Below, one piece after another: positions 1-5,550 of a stretch of DNA of 7,532 bases (positions within the stretch are counted from its first letter, which is position 1; each line of letters begins with the position of its first letter). The stretch spans positions 1 to 7,532 of the forward strand of contig URVJ01000034.1 in the NCBI GenBank assembly GCA_900551295.1, given 5' to 3'. The notes beneath the pieces are model-generated. The model was not told where the DNA came from, did not search any database, and saw only the letters and a list, made by a program, of their open reading frames with translations. Made by a program: the position numbers and the translations under genes. The stretch comes from an uncultured Eubacteriales bacterium. GTDB taxonomy: Bacteria > Bacillota > Clostridia > Oscillospirales > CAG-382.

Positions 1-81
1 TTCGATTCCGAAAAGTGGGGGAATAGGGTTGCGCATGGCAGTGAATTACCTTTTTTCGCTCAAATCAAACAACAATCCGCC
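1..81 (+). repeat. Hairpin-headed tandem repeat, copy 1 (cut by the window edge)
   Basis: The first 16 bases are identical to 105-120, and by eye about 39 of the first 46 bases match 105-150. The copy closes with AACAATCCGCC (71-81), repeated exactly at 195-205. The left arm of the head hairpin (expected CTTTTCG) begins just outside the window, so only its last four bases are visible. Relative to copy 2, about 20 bases are missing in the second half. The distance to copy 2 is 104 bases. An ATG at 35 opens a 31-codon frame, but it has no ribosome binding site and the frame is not conserved between copies. I treat the element as non-coding. Confidence 0.8.
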
Positions 82-101
82 CGGCATAAAGTATCTTTCC
101 G

Positions 102-205
102 CTTTTCGATTCCGAAAAGTCGGAGAATAGAGCTGCACATGGCAGTAAACTTATCTTTTCTCGCCAAAAATAAGCAACAGCCAGCCAATAAAAAAACAAT
201 CCGCC
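102..205 (+). repeat. Hairpin-headed tandem repeat, copy 2
   Basis: The copy begins with a perfect stem-loop: CTTTTCG (102-108), loop ATTC, CGAAAAG (113-119). It continues with GGAGAATAGA (122-131), identical to 3364-3373 in copy 3. Near its end, 167-190 matches 3510-3533 of copy 4 at 21 of 24 bases, including the exact 13-mer AAAATAAGCAACA. The two loci therefore carry the same family. It ends five bases before the -35 box of the promoter driving the downstream gene. Relative to copy 3 it has a one-base insertion near 149-152 that would shift any reading frame, which argues against a coding role. Confidence 0.85.
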
Positions 206-209
206 TGTC

Positions 210-238
210 TTTACAAAACCCCTCAAATGTGCTAAAAT
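210..238 (+). promoter_or_regulatory. Sigma-A-type promoter with extended -10
   Basis: A -35 box TTTACA (210-215) and a -10 box TAAAAT (233-238) are separated by exactly 17 bases. TGC directly before the -10 box gives the extended -10 TGn motif. Transcription would start near 245, leaving a leader of about 30 bases before the radical SAM gene. It sits immediately after repeat copy 2, so the repeat is upstream of the transcript and not in its leader. Confidence 0.75.
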
Positions 239-265
239 ATAAAATAGCTAAATTTGTAATGTAAT

Positions 266-272
266 AAGGTGA
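266..272 (+). promoter_or_regulatory. Ribosome binding site of the radical SAM gene
   Basis: AAGGTGA matches the 16S rRNA 3'-end complement (AGGAGGTGAT) at its right half and lies four bases before the ATG at 277, which supports that start. The 12-base block GGTGACGGAATG across this start recurs exactly at the start of the AraC gene (5542-5553). Confidence 0.7.
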
Positions 273-276
273 CGGA

Positions 277-2187
277 ATGAAAAATACGCAGAATATGACC
301 GAAAAGCAAAAAGCGTGGAAGTTCTTGAAAAAGGTTACAAAACCGTCGAGATATACCGGCGGAGAACTTAATGAAATAATTAAGGATAAAAGTAAGATAG
401 ACGCGCGCTTTGCTTTCTGCTTTCCCGATACGTATGAAATAGGTATGTCCAACCTCGGCATGAAAATTCTCTGTAACTGCCTGAATAACAGTCCGCGTAT
501 CTGGTGCGAAAGATGCTTTGCGCCATGGCCGGATATGGGACAGGTGCTTAGAGATAATAATATAGATCTGTACGCGCTCGAAAGCGGAGATTCGCTCAAA
601 ATGTTCGACTTTGTGGGCTTTACTTTGCAGTATGAGATGTCATATACAAACGTGCTGTATGTGCTGGATCTTGCAAATATTCCGCTGCTTGCAAAGGATA
701 GGTCGAATGACGATCCGATAGTGATAGGCGGAGGACCCTGCTCGTATAATCCCGAACCGGTAGCCGACTTTTTCGATGTGTTCTGTATCGGCGAGGGCGA
801 AAACTCCCTGCGTGAGACGGTCGAATTTTATATCGACTATAAAAAGGCGCACCCGGACTTCGACAGAAATGAATTTCTGCATGAGCTTTCACGTATAAAG
901 GGTAATTACGTGCCGTCAATGTATGACGTTGAGTACGACGAAAACACAAAGCTTATAAAAAGCATAACGCCGAAATATGAGGACGTGCCCAAAAAAGTCG
1001 CAAAGTCGTGTATTTCGGATTTCGATAAGGCTGAATTTCCGTCAGCCGTTCCCGTGCCGTTTACAGAAACGGTTCACGACAGAATCATGCTCGAATGTGC
1101 AAGAGGCTGTATGAGAGGGTGCAGATTCTGCCAGGCAGGTATTATTTACCGTCCGTACAGGGCAAAGAGCACCAAAACTCTCGACAGGGAGGCACAGTGC
1201 CTCTATAATTCGTCGGGATATGAGGAAATGTCCCTGACGTCGCTCAGTATCAGCGATTTTCCGCGTCTTATGGAGCTTGTCGATATGCTCAAGAAGTGGA
1301 CAGACCGTGAAATGGTCGCAATGTCGCTGCCGTCGATGAGAATAGACTCGTTCGAGGCGGAGATCATGAAAAAGGTGCAGGGAGTGCGAAAGACCGGACT
1401 TACGTTTGCGCCCGAGGCAGGCACGCAAAGACTGCGCGACGTTATAAATAAGAATATCACGTTTGAGGAAATAATGAACGGCTGCGAAAGTGCGTTCAAG
1501 GCAGGAAGGACAAGCGTAAAGCTGTATTTCATGAACGGACTTCCGACGGAGACCGACGACGACGTTATCGGAATAGCCGAACTCGGGCAGAGTATAGTCG
1601 ACGCGTTCTATAAAAATCCCGATAAACCCAAAGGGCGCGGAGTTGACGTTACGATTTCGGTTTCGTGCTTTGTGCCAAAGGCTCATACGCCGTTTCAGTG
1701 GTTCGGACAGGATACCGTCGAGGAGCTTGTAAGAAAGCAAAAACTTCTCGGACAGAATATACGTTCCGGAAAGATACATTACCACTGGCATGAGGCAAAG
1801 GTAAGCTTTATAGAGGCGGTTTTTGCAAGAGGCGACAGACGTCTTTCGGCGGCGATACTCGACGCATATAAGAACGGGCAGTATTTCGACGGCTGGGGAG
1901 AATATTTCTCGTATGACAACTGGATAAAGGCGTTTGAGAATACGGGTATAGACCCGGCGTTTTACGCCAACCGCCATATGAGCTATGATGAGATATTGCC
2001 GTGGGGACATATCGACTGCGGCGTTTCGGAAAAGTTTTTGCTTGATGAGGCGAAAAAGGCTTACGCCGAAGTTACGACGCCCGACTGCCTGACGGAATGT
2101 TCGCATTGCGGAGCCGCAAAATTCGGCGCGGATCTTTGCATAAAGCGCAGTATTGATCCAAACAAAGAGGAGAGTGAAGCAAAATGA
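277..2187 (+). CDS. TIGR03960-family B12-binding-like radical SAM protein
   Basis: This is a 636-residue cytoplasmic protein of the uncharacterised family in which a radical SAM enzyme precedes, or is fused to, a DUF2344 domain. Residues ~15-230 resemble a cobalamin-binding-type Rossmann domain, with the GGGP (151-154) and IGEGE (171-175) segments typical of B12-binding radical SAM proteins; the DxHxxG cobalamin ligand motif is not visible. The radical SAM core runs from ~265 to 500. Its 4Fe-4S triad is C278, C282 and C285 (CxxxCxxC), with an extra cysteine at C274. The C-terminus carries C604, C608, C611 and C621, which could bind a second metal. Length is normal for the family. The start follows a good ribosome binding site, and the gene is read from the promoter at 210-238. 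Its stop overlaps the next start (ATGA), indicating coupled translation. The substrate is unknown; in related genomes the pair lies beside RNase G and ribosomal protein genes, which hints at an RNA or ribosome link. Confidence 0.93.
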   Translation: MKNTQNMTEKQKAWKFLKKVTKPSRYTGGELNEIIKDKSKIDARFAFCFPDTYEIGMSNLGMKILCNCLNNSPRIWCERCFAPWPDMGQVLRDNNIDLYALESGDSLKMFDFVGFTLQYEMSYTNVLYVLDLANIPLLAKDRSNDDPIVIGGGPCSYNPEPVADFFDVFCIGEGENSLRETVEFYIDYKKAHPDFDRNEFLHELSRIKGNYVPSMYDVEYDENTKLIKSITPKYEDVPKKVAKSCISDFDKAEFPSAVPVPFTETVHDRIMLECARGCMRGCRFCQAGIIYRPYRAKSTKTLDREAQCLYNSSGYEEMSLTSLSISDFPRLMELVDMLKKWTDREMVAMSLPSMRIDSFEAEIMKKVQGVRKTGLTFAPEAGTQRLRDVINKNITFEEIMNGCESAFKAGRTSVKLYFMNGLPTETDDDVIGIAELGQSIVDAFYKNPDKPKGRGVDVTISVSCFVPKAHTPFQWFGQDTVEELVRKQKLLGQNIRSGKIHYHWHEAKVSFIEAVFARGDRRLSAAILDAYKNGQYFDGWGEYFSYDNWIKAFENTGIDPAFYANRHMSYDEILPWGHIDCGVSEKFLLDEAKKAYAEVTTPDCLTECSHCGAAKFGADLCIKRSIDPNKEESEAK

Positions 2188-2825
2188 GAACCTACCGTGT
2201 TACCTTTGCAAAGCGCGGAGCTTTGATATTTGTTTCGCACCTTGATTTTTCGCACAGCGTTGTGCGTGCGCTTAAACGCGCGCATTTGCCGATAAAATAT
2301 TCCGAAGGATTTTCGCCGCACCCGAAACTTGTTTTCGGACTTCCTCTGTCCGTCGGCATGACGGGTGAAAACGAATTGCTTGACGTGACTCTTGTGTCGG
2401 ACGATGTTTCAAATGAGGATTTCAAGGCGCGTTTTGCCGCCGCTATGACAAATGATATGGAAATTAAGGACGTGTCCGATCCCGGACTTAAACTCGGCAA
2501 GATTAAAAGCGCGGATTATACAGTGTACTTTGAAAGCTGTCCGCTGACGGCAGATGAGATAAATGAAAAGCTTGAAAATCTTCCGCCCGTTGTCAAGAAA
2601 ACCAAAAGCGGCGCGGAAAAACTTCTCGATATTTCTCCTATGGTCTTTGCCGCACATGCGTCCGAGTCCGACTGTAAAGTTTCCCTTGAACTTACACTCT
2701 CGTCCTCCGGCGACGCTTATCTTAACCCCGAACTTGTTATCCAAAGCCTTGCTCTCTCCGATACCGATTACAGCATTACCCGTACGCACATCAACTTCAG
2801 TGCTGAAGAATACGCGCTTTCTTGA
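2184..2825 (+). CDS. DUF2344 / TIGR03936-family protein, partner of the radical SAM protein
   Basis: This 213-residue protein has the hallmark segments of DUF2344: VSHLD (17-21), YSEGFSPHPK (39-48), LPLSVG (53-58) and GENELLDV (61-68). Near the C-terminus are LNPEL and the TRTHI segment, which resembles the ItRt strand usual at the family's end. It has no signal peptide or membrane segment. At 213 residues it is slightly short for the family, but the order of motifs is complete. Its ATG lies inside the stop of the radical SAM gene, with GAGGAG (2167-2172) eleven bases upstream, so the two are translated together and probably act together; in some species the two are one polypeptide. The biochemical role is unknown. 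The stop codon sits in the loop of a perfect 7-bp hairpin (2816-2833). The RNase G gene that often comes next is absent. Confidence 0.92.
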   Translation: MRTYRVTFAKRGALIFVSHLDFSHSVVRALKRAHLPIKYSEGFSPHPKLVFGLPLSVGMTGENELLDVTLVSDDVSNEDFKARFAAAMTNDMEIKDVSDPGLKLGKIKSADYTVYFESCPLTADEINEKLENLPPVVKKTKSGAEKLLDISPMVFAAHASESDCKVSLELTLSSSGDAYLNPELVIQSLALSDTDYSITRTHINFSAEEYALS

Positions 2826-2833
2826 AAGAAAGC
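2816..2833 (+). other. Hairpin enclosing the DUF2344 stop codon
   Basis: GCTTTCT (2816-2822), loop TGAA, AGAAAGC (2827-2833) form a perfect 7-bp stem whose four-base loop contains the TGA stop (2823-2825). No T-run follows, so it is not an intrinsic terminator on the + strand. The CTTTCT/AGAAAG arms with a tetraloop resemble the head of the nearby repeat family (CTTTTCT/AGAAAAG in copy 4), so it may be a decayed copy. An mRNA 3'-end stabiliser is the alternative. Confidence 0.45.
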
Positions 2834-2904
2834 TGAGCAAAGAACTTTCGTAGCCCTTAAATTAGAAAAAGGCTGTGGGATACTCTCTGCCGCCAGCTTG
2901 TACC

Positions 2905-2932
2905 GTCAGCCACCAAAAGTCGGGCGGCTGAC
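2905..2932. repeat. Inverted repeat, 7-bp arms
   Basis: GTCAGCC (2905-2911) and GGCTGAC (2926-2932) are perfect complements separated by 14 bases. No T-run follows on either strand, so it is not a terminator. A second GGCTG at 2871-2875 could compete for the CAGCC arm, giving two exclusive pairings. Such a short match may arise by chance in ~500 bases. Confidence 0.5.
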
Positions 2933-3048
2933 TCAGATAAAAACAGGGTGCCGAAGTAAACTATGGGAATTCAGTACGAATGGTTGTTTTAAAAAGTGAA
3001 ATATTTACGCACCGACGAAACACAAAACTAACATTTGCAAAAGTCATC

Positions 3049-3189
3049 TTGCCGTAGGCAAGCCGGGCAGAAAAGTTGGTCCTGTTGACTGCATGACTAT
3101 ATAGAAAAATAACACTTGCGTCGAAAAAACCGGAACCTCGTACAGAACCCCATATCCGTGCGCCTGTCGCGCGGCGATTTTGCCGTAGG
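3049..3189 (+). repeat. Direct repeat pair of a 10-mer (3049-3058 and 3180-3189)
   Basis: TTGCCGTAGG occurs at both ends of this span, 131 bases apart. Each copy is followed 44-53 bases after its first base by TAGAAAAA (3102-3109 and 3225-3232), while the sequence between is only weakly alike. This may be an old, diverged duplication inside the non-coding region; chance is not excluded. Confidence 0.4.
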
Positions 3190-3287
3190 TTACGTGGACG
3201 CACCGTAGTAACAAGTGGTCACTTTAGAAAAAGCGTTTGAGGGGTAGAAATCCAAGTTCAGGGCAAAATCCTCCACGTAGCCACGCT

Positions 3288-3324
3288 TTCGCGGCGGCGT
3301 CTGAGCCGCGAACGGCTTTTGTTT
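3288..3324 (+). terminator. Terminator-like hairpin with a competing upstream pairing
   Basis: AGCCG (3304-3308), loop CGAA, CGGCT (3313-3317) are followed by TTTGTTT, which has the shape of a weak intrinsic terminator on the + strand. The same bases can instead pair upstream: TTCGCGGC (3288-3295) is a perfect 8-bp complement of GCCGCGAA (3305-3312). The two folds cannot coexist, as in a terminator/antiterminator pair. With a stem of only five base pairs, terminator activity is uncertain. It lies about 300 bases before mnmG and after the radical SAM operon, so it could end that transcript. Confidence 0.4.
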
Positions 3325-3343
3325 ACGCTCTTTAGAGTGCAAT

Positions 3344-3445
3344 CTTTTCGCCGTCGAAAAGTTGGAGAATAGACTTGCAAGTGGAAGTGGATTATCATTT
3401 TCAGCCAAAACCAAATACCATTTTGCCAAAGTCAAACATCTTCAG
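3344..3445 (+). repeat. Hairpin-headed tandem repeat, copy 3
   Basis: The head is CTTTTCG (3344-3350), loop CCGT, CGAAAAG (3355-3361), the same stem as copy 2 with a different loop. GGAGAATAGA (3364-3373) and a sequence related to TTGCAnATGGnAGT follow, as in copies 1 and 2. Copy 3 aligns with copy 4 without gaps over about 69 bases after the stem, at roughly two thirds identity, with a period of exactly 102 bases. A 74-codon frame from 3375 to 3599 spans copies 3 and 4, but it lacks a ribosome binding site and would not survive the one-base shift seen in copy 2. Confidence 0.85.
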
Positions 3446-3545
3446 CTTTTCTACGGAGAAAAGCGTCAGTACAAAGTTGCACTTTGAAGAGAATAACCCG
3501 TTTCAGCCCAAAATAAGCAACACTCAGCCAAACATAGAACACGCA
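3446..3545 (+). repeat. Hairpin-headed tandem repeat, copy 4 (diverged)
   Basis: The head is CTTTTCT (3446-3452), loop ACGG, AGAAAAG (3457-3463): a perfect 7-bp stem whose closing pair is T-A where copies 2 and 3 have G-C, a compensated double change. Bases 3510-3533 match copy 2 (167-190) at 21 of 24 positions. An extra small inverted repeat, CAAAGT/ACTTTG (3472-3477 and 3481-3486), is specific to this copy. The right boundary is uncertain, because the following ~80 bases before mnmG have no repeat partner in the window. Confidence 0.75.
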
Positions 3546-3603
3546 CCCAAAATAATCTGTAATAACTTTTATTGCTTACCTGTATTACTTAAAGAATAAA
3601 GTT

Positions 3604-3629
3604 AAGAGAAAGAAGAAAAAAGAAAAAAG
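3604..3629 (+). promoter_or_regulatory. All-purine leader of mnmG, no canonical Shine-Dalgarno
   Basis: Twenty-six consecutive bases before the mnmG ATG are A or G, mostly A. The best Shine-Dalgarno-like stretches are AAGAG and GAAG, both weak. The start at 3630 is nevertheless secure because the protein begins at the normal family position. No strong promoter could be assigned between 3546 and 3603; TTGCTT (3572-3577) with AATAAA (3595-3600), 17 bases apart, is the best and is poor. Confidence 0.5.
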
Positions 3630-5507
3630 ATGTATAAGTCAGAATCCGTAGACGTCGCAGTTGTCGGCGCAGGACACGCAGGAATAGAAGCCGCGCTTGC
3701 AAGCGCAAGAATGGGCTGTAAAACCGTCCTTTTTACAATAAATCTCGACGCGGTGGGAAATATGCCCTGTAATCCGTCAATCGGCGGTTCGGGAAAAGGA
3801 CACCTCGTTTGCGAGCTTGACGCACTCGGCGGAGAAATGGGAAAGGCTGCGGATAAAGTCTGTATGCAGTCGAGAATACTTAACCGCGGTAAAGGTCCTG
3901 CCGTTCATTCGCTGAGAATGCAGGCGGATCGAATGCAATACCGCGCATACATGAAAAATGCCGTAGAGAATACCAAAAATCTCACACTCAGACAGTGCGA
4001 GATAACAGACGTCAGAAAAAGCGCGGATAATCCAGACATGTGGGAGTGCGTAACAAACTACGGCGCGGTGTGGACGGCAAAATGTATCGTTTTCTGTACC
4101 GGTACTTACCTTGCCGGGCGCGTAATCGTGGGAGATGTCAGCTTTGAGAGCGGTCCCGACGGTATGCACGCGGCTGTCGGACTTACGGATTCGCTGAAAA
4201 AACTCGGCGTACCCATGATGCGCTTTAAGACGGGAACTCCCGTAAGACTTCACGCCGACAGTATAGACTATTCCGTGCTTGAAAGGCAGGACGGAGATGA
4301 AATTCCCGAACATTTCAGCGCAGATACCGTGGATTTTGAAAAAAATCTCTATTCCGTGCCCTGCTATATATGCTACACAAACGAGAAAACCCATGAGATA
4401 ATAAGAAATAATATCCACCGCTCTCCGCTGTATTCGGGAAAGATACACGGTATCGGACCGAGATATTGCCCGAGTATCGAGGATAAAGTAATGCGCTTTG
4501 CGGATAAAAACCGACATCAGCTCTTTATCGAACCTCTCGGCAGAGATACAAAGGAGGTTTATCTTCAGGGATTTTCGTCGTCGCTGCCCGAGGACGTGCA
4601 GATTGAAATGCTGCATAGTATAAAGGGACTTGAAAACGCAGTCGTTATGCGTATAGGATACGCGATAGAATATGACTGCTGCGATCCGCTGTCGCTTAAA
4701 GCGAGCCTTGAGTTCAAGGATAACCCCGGACTTTTCGGCGCCGGACAGTTCAACGGAACAAGCGGATATGAGGAGGCTGCGGTTCAGGGACTTGTGGCCG
4801 GAATAAACGCCGCGCTTAAATGCAAGGGCAAGCCCGAATTTACCCTGCGCCGCGACAGCTCGTATATAGGAACGCTCATTGACGATCTCGTGACCAAGGG
4901 TACAAACGAGCCATACAGAATAATGACCTCGCGCTGCGAATACAGACTGCTGCTCAGACAGGATAACGCAGACCGCAGACTTACGCCGTTCGGTCATGAA
5001 TTCGGACTTATAAGCGACGAAAGATACGAGAGATTTCTCAAAAAGAAAGAAATTATAGAAAATGAAGTAAAGCGCGTGGAAAAGGCGCACGTCGGACCTT
5101 CCGAAAAGCTGCTTTCGATACTCGATGAGCATGGCTCGACGCGTATAACCAACGGCGTTTCCCTTGCGGAGCTGATAAGACGCCCCGAACTCAGCTATGA
5201 CGCGCTTGAACCGGTTGACTCCGAACGTCCCGACGGACTTTCGCGCGAAGAAAAGGCGGCGGTCGAAACCGAGATAAAATATTCGGGATATATCGAAAGA
5301 CAGATACGCGAGGCAAAGCGTTTTGAAAAGCTCGAATCGCGTCCGATTCCTGCCGATACCGACTATTTTGCAATTACGGGAATCCGCGCCGAAACCAAAC
5401 AGAAGCTTTCCAAGGTAAAGCCAACAAGCATAGGTCAGGCGTCGCGCATTTCGGGTGTAAGCCCTGCGGATATTCAGGTGCTTATGATATATTTCGGAAT
5501 ACAGTAA
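3630..5507 (+). CDS. mnmG: tRNA uridine-5-carboxymethylaminomethyl modification enzyme MnmG (GidA)
   Basis: MnmG works with the GTPase MnmE to add a carboxymethylaminomethyl group to carbon 5 of wobble uridine U34 in certain tRNAs, using FAD, NADH, methylene-tetrahydrofolate and glycine. The 625-residue product is full length. Visible features: the FAD-binding dinucleotide motif GAGHAG (13-18); CNPSIGG (47-53) with C47; LNRGKGPAV (84-92); FKTGTPVR (199-206); YCPSIEDK (279-286) with C280, equivalent to the second conserved cysteine of the E. coli enzyme (C277); GAGQFNGTSGYEEAA (370-384); and EPYRIMTSRCEYRLLLR (427-443) before the C-terminal helical domain that contacts MnmE. Neither mnmE nor rsmG, its frequent neighbours in Gram-positive bacteria, is next to it. 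It is preceded by the repeat-bearing gap and an all-purine leader, and followed 43 bases later by the AraC gene with no terminator between. Confidence 0.98.
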   Translation: MYKSESVDVAVVGAGHAGIEAALASARMGCKTVLFTINLDAVGNMPCNPSIGGSGKGHLVCELDALGGEMGKAADKVCMQSRILNRGKGPAVHSLRMQADRMQYRAYMKNAVENTKNLTLRQCEITDVRKSADNPDMWECVTNYGAVWTAKCIVFCTGTYLAGRVIVGDVSFESGPDGMHAAVGLTDSLKKLGVPMMRFKTGTPVRLHADSIDYSVLERQDGDEIPEHFSADTVDFEKNLYSVPCYICYTNEKTHEIIRNNIHRSPLYSGKIHGIGPRYCPSIEDKVMRFADKNRHQLFIEPLGRDTKEVYLQGFSSSLPEDVQIEMLHSIKGLENAVVMRIGYAIEYDCCDPLSLKASLEFKDNPGLFGAGQFNGTSGYEEAAVQGLVAGINAALKCKGKPEFTLRRDSSYIGTLIDDLVTKGTNEPYRIMTSRCEYRLLLRQDNADRRLTPFGHEFGLISDERYERFLKKKEIIENEVKRVEKAHVGPSEKLLSILDEHGSTRITNGVSLAELIRRPELSYDALEPVDSERPDGLSREEKAAVETEIKYSGYIERQIREAKRFEKLESRPIPADTDYFAITGIRAETKQKLSKVKPTSIGQASRISGVSPADIQVLMIYFGIQ

Positions 5508-5541
5508 GAATAACACGGCAAAGAAATATAAATAGAAAGAC

Positions 5542-5546
5542 GGTGA
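5542..5546 (+). promoter_or_regulatory. Ribosome binding site of the AraC-family gene
   Basis: GGTGA lies four bases before the ATG at 5551, which supports that start. The block GGTGACGGAATG is identical to that at the radical SAM gene (268-279). Confidence 0.65.
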
Positions 5547-5550
5547 CGGA

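Larger units (their letters stand above)
2826..3343. other. 518-base non-coding region, no credible gene
   Basis: No open frame here has a ribosome binding site together with recognisable protein motifs. Two minus-strand frames (2961-3203, 80 codons; 3190-3435, 81 codons) resemble nothing I know, and the second runs into a repeat copy. The region holds: AAAAAGGCTGTGGGA (2866-2880), which looks like the left arm of a terminator without its right arm; an inverted repeat at 2905-2932; the 10-mer TTGCCGTAGG twice (3049, 3180); and a GC-rich structured stretch at 3288-3324. It fits none of the tRNA, tmRNA, RNase P, SRP or common riboswitch patterns I checked by eye. It could be a structured RNA or decayed mobile/repeat DNA. 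Confidence 0.6.

Noticed and set aside
1..205. CRISPR array
   Set aside because: The units are ~100-base repeats with similar content throughout, not short identical repeats separated by unique spacers.
139..264. 41-codon + frame starting inside repeat copy 2
   Set aside because: It contains the promoter, lacks a ribosome binding site, and its frame is broken by a one-base shift relative to the other copies.
60..599. 179-codon minus-strand frame across the leader and the start of the radical SAM gene
   Set aside because: It is antisense to a secure gene and to the promoter and repeats, with no recognisable motifs.
3049..3330. tRNA or known riboswitch in the structured gap
   Set aside because: No cloverleaf arms with a TTC loop, and no conserved riboswitch core, could be made out by eye.
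2961..3435. Two minus-strand frames of 80 and 81 codons in the long gap
   Set aside because: They overlap each other, have no ribosome binding site, give low-complexity basic products, and one extends into a repeat copy.
3375..3599. 74-codon + frame across repeat copies 3 and 4
   Set aside because: Its sequence is simply the tandem repeat read through. It has no ribosome binding site or known motif, and the frame is not kept in copies 1 and 2.
3777..5516. 579-codon minus-strand frame opposite mnmG
   Set aside because: It is a long antisense shadow produced by the codon bias of mnmG, whose + strand product matches its family throughout.
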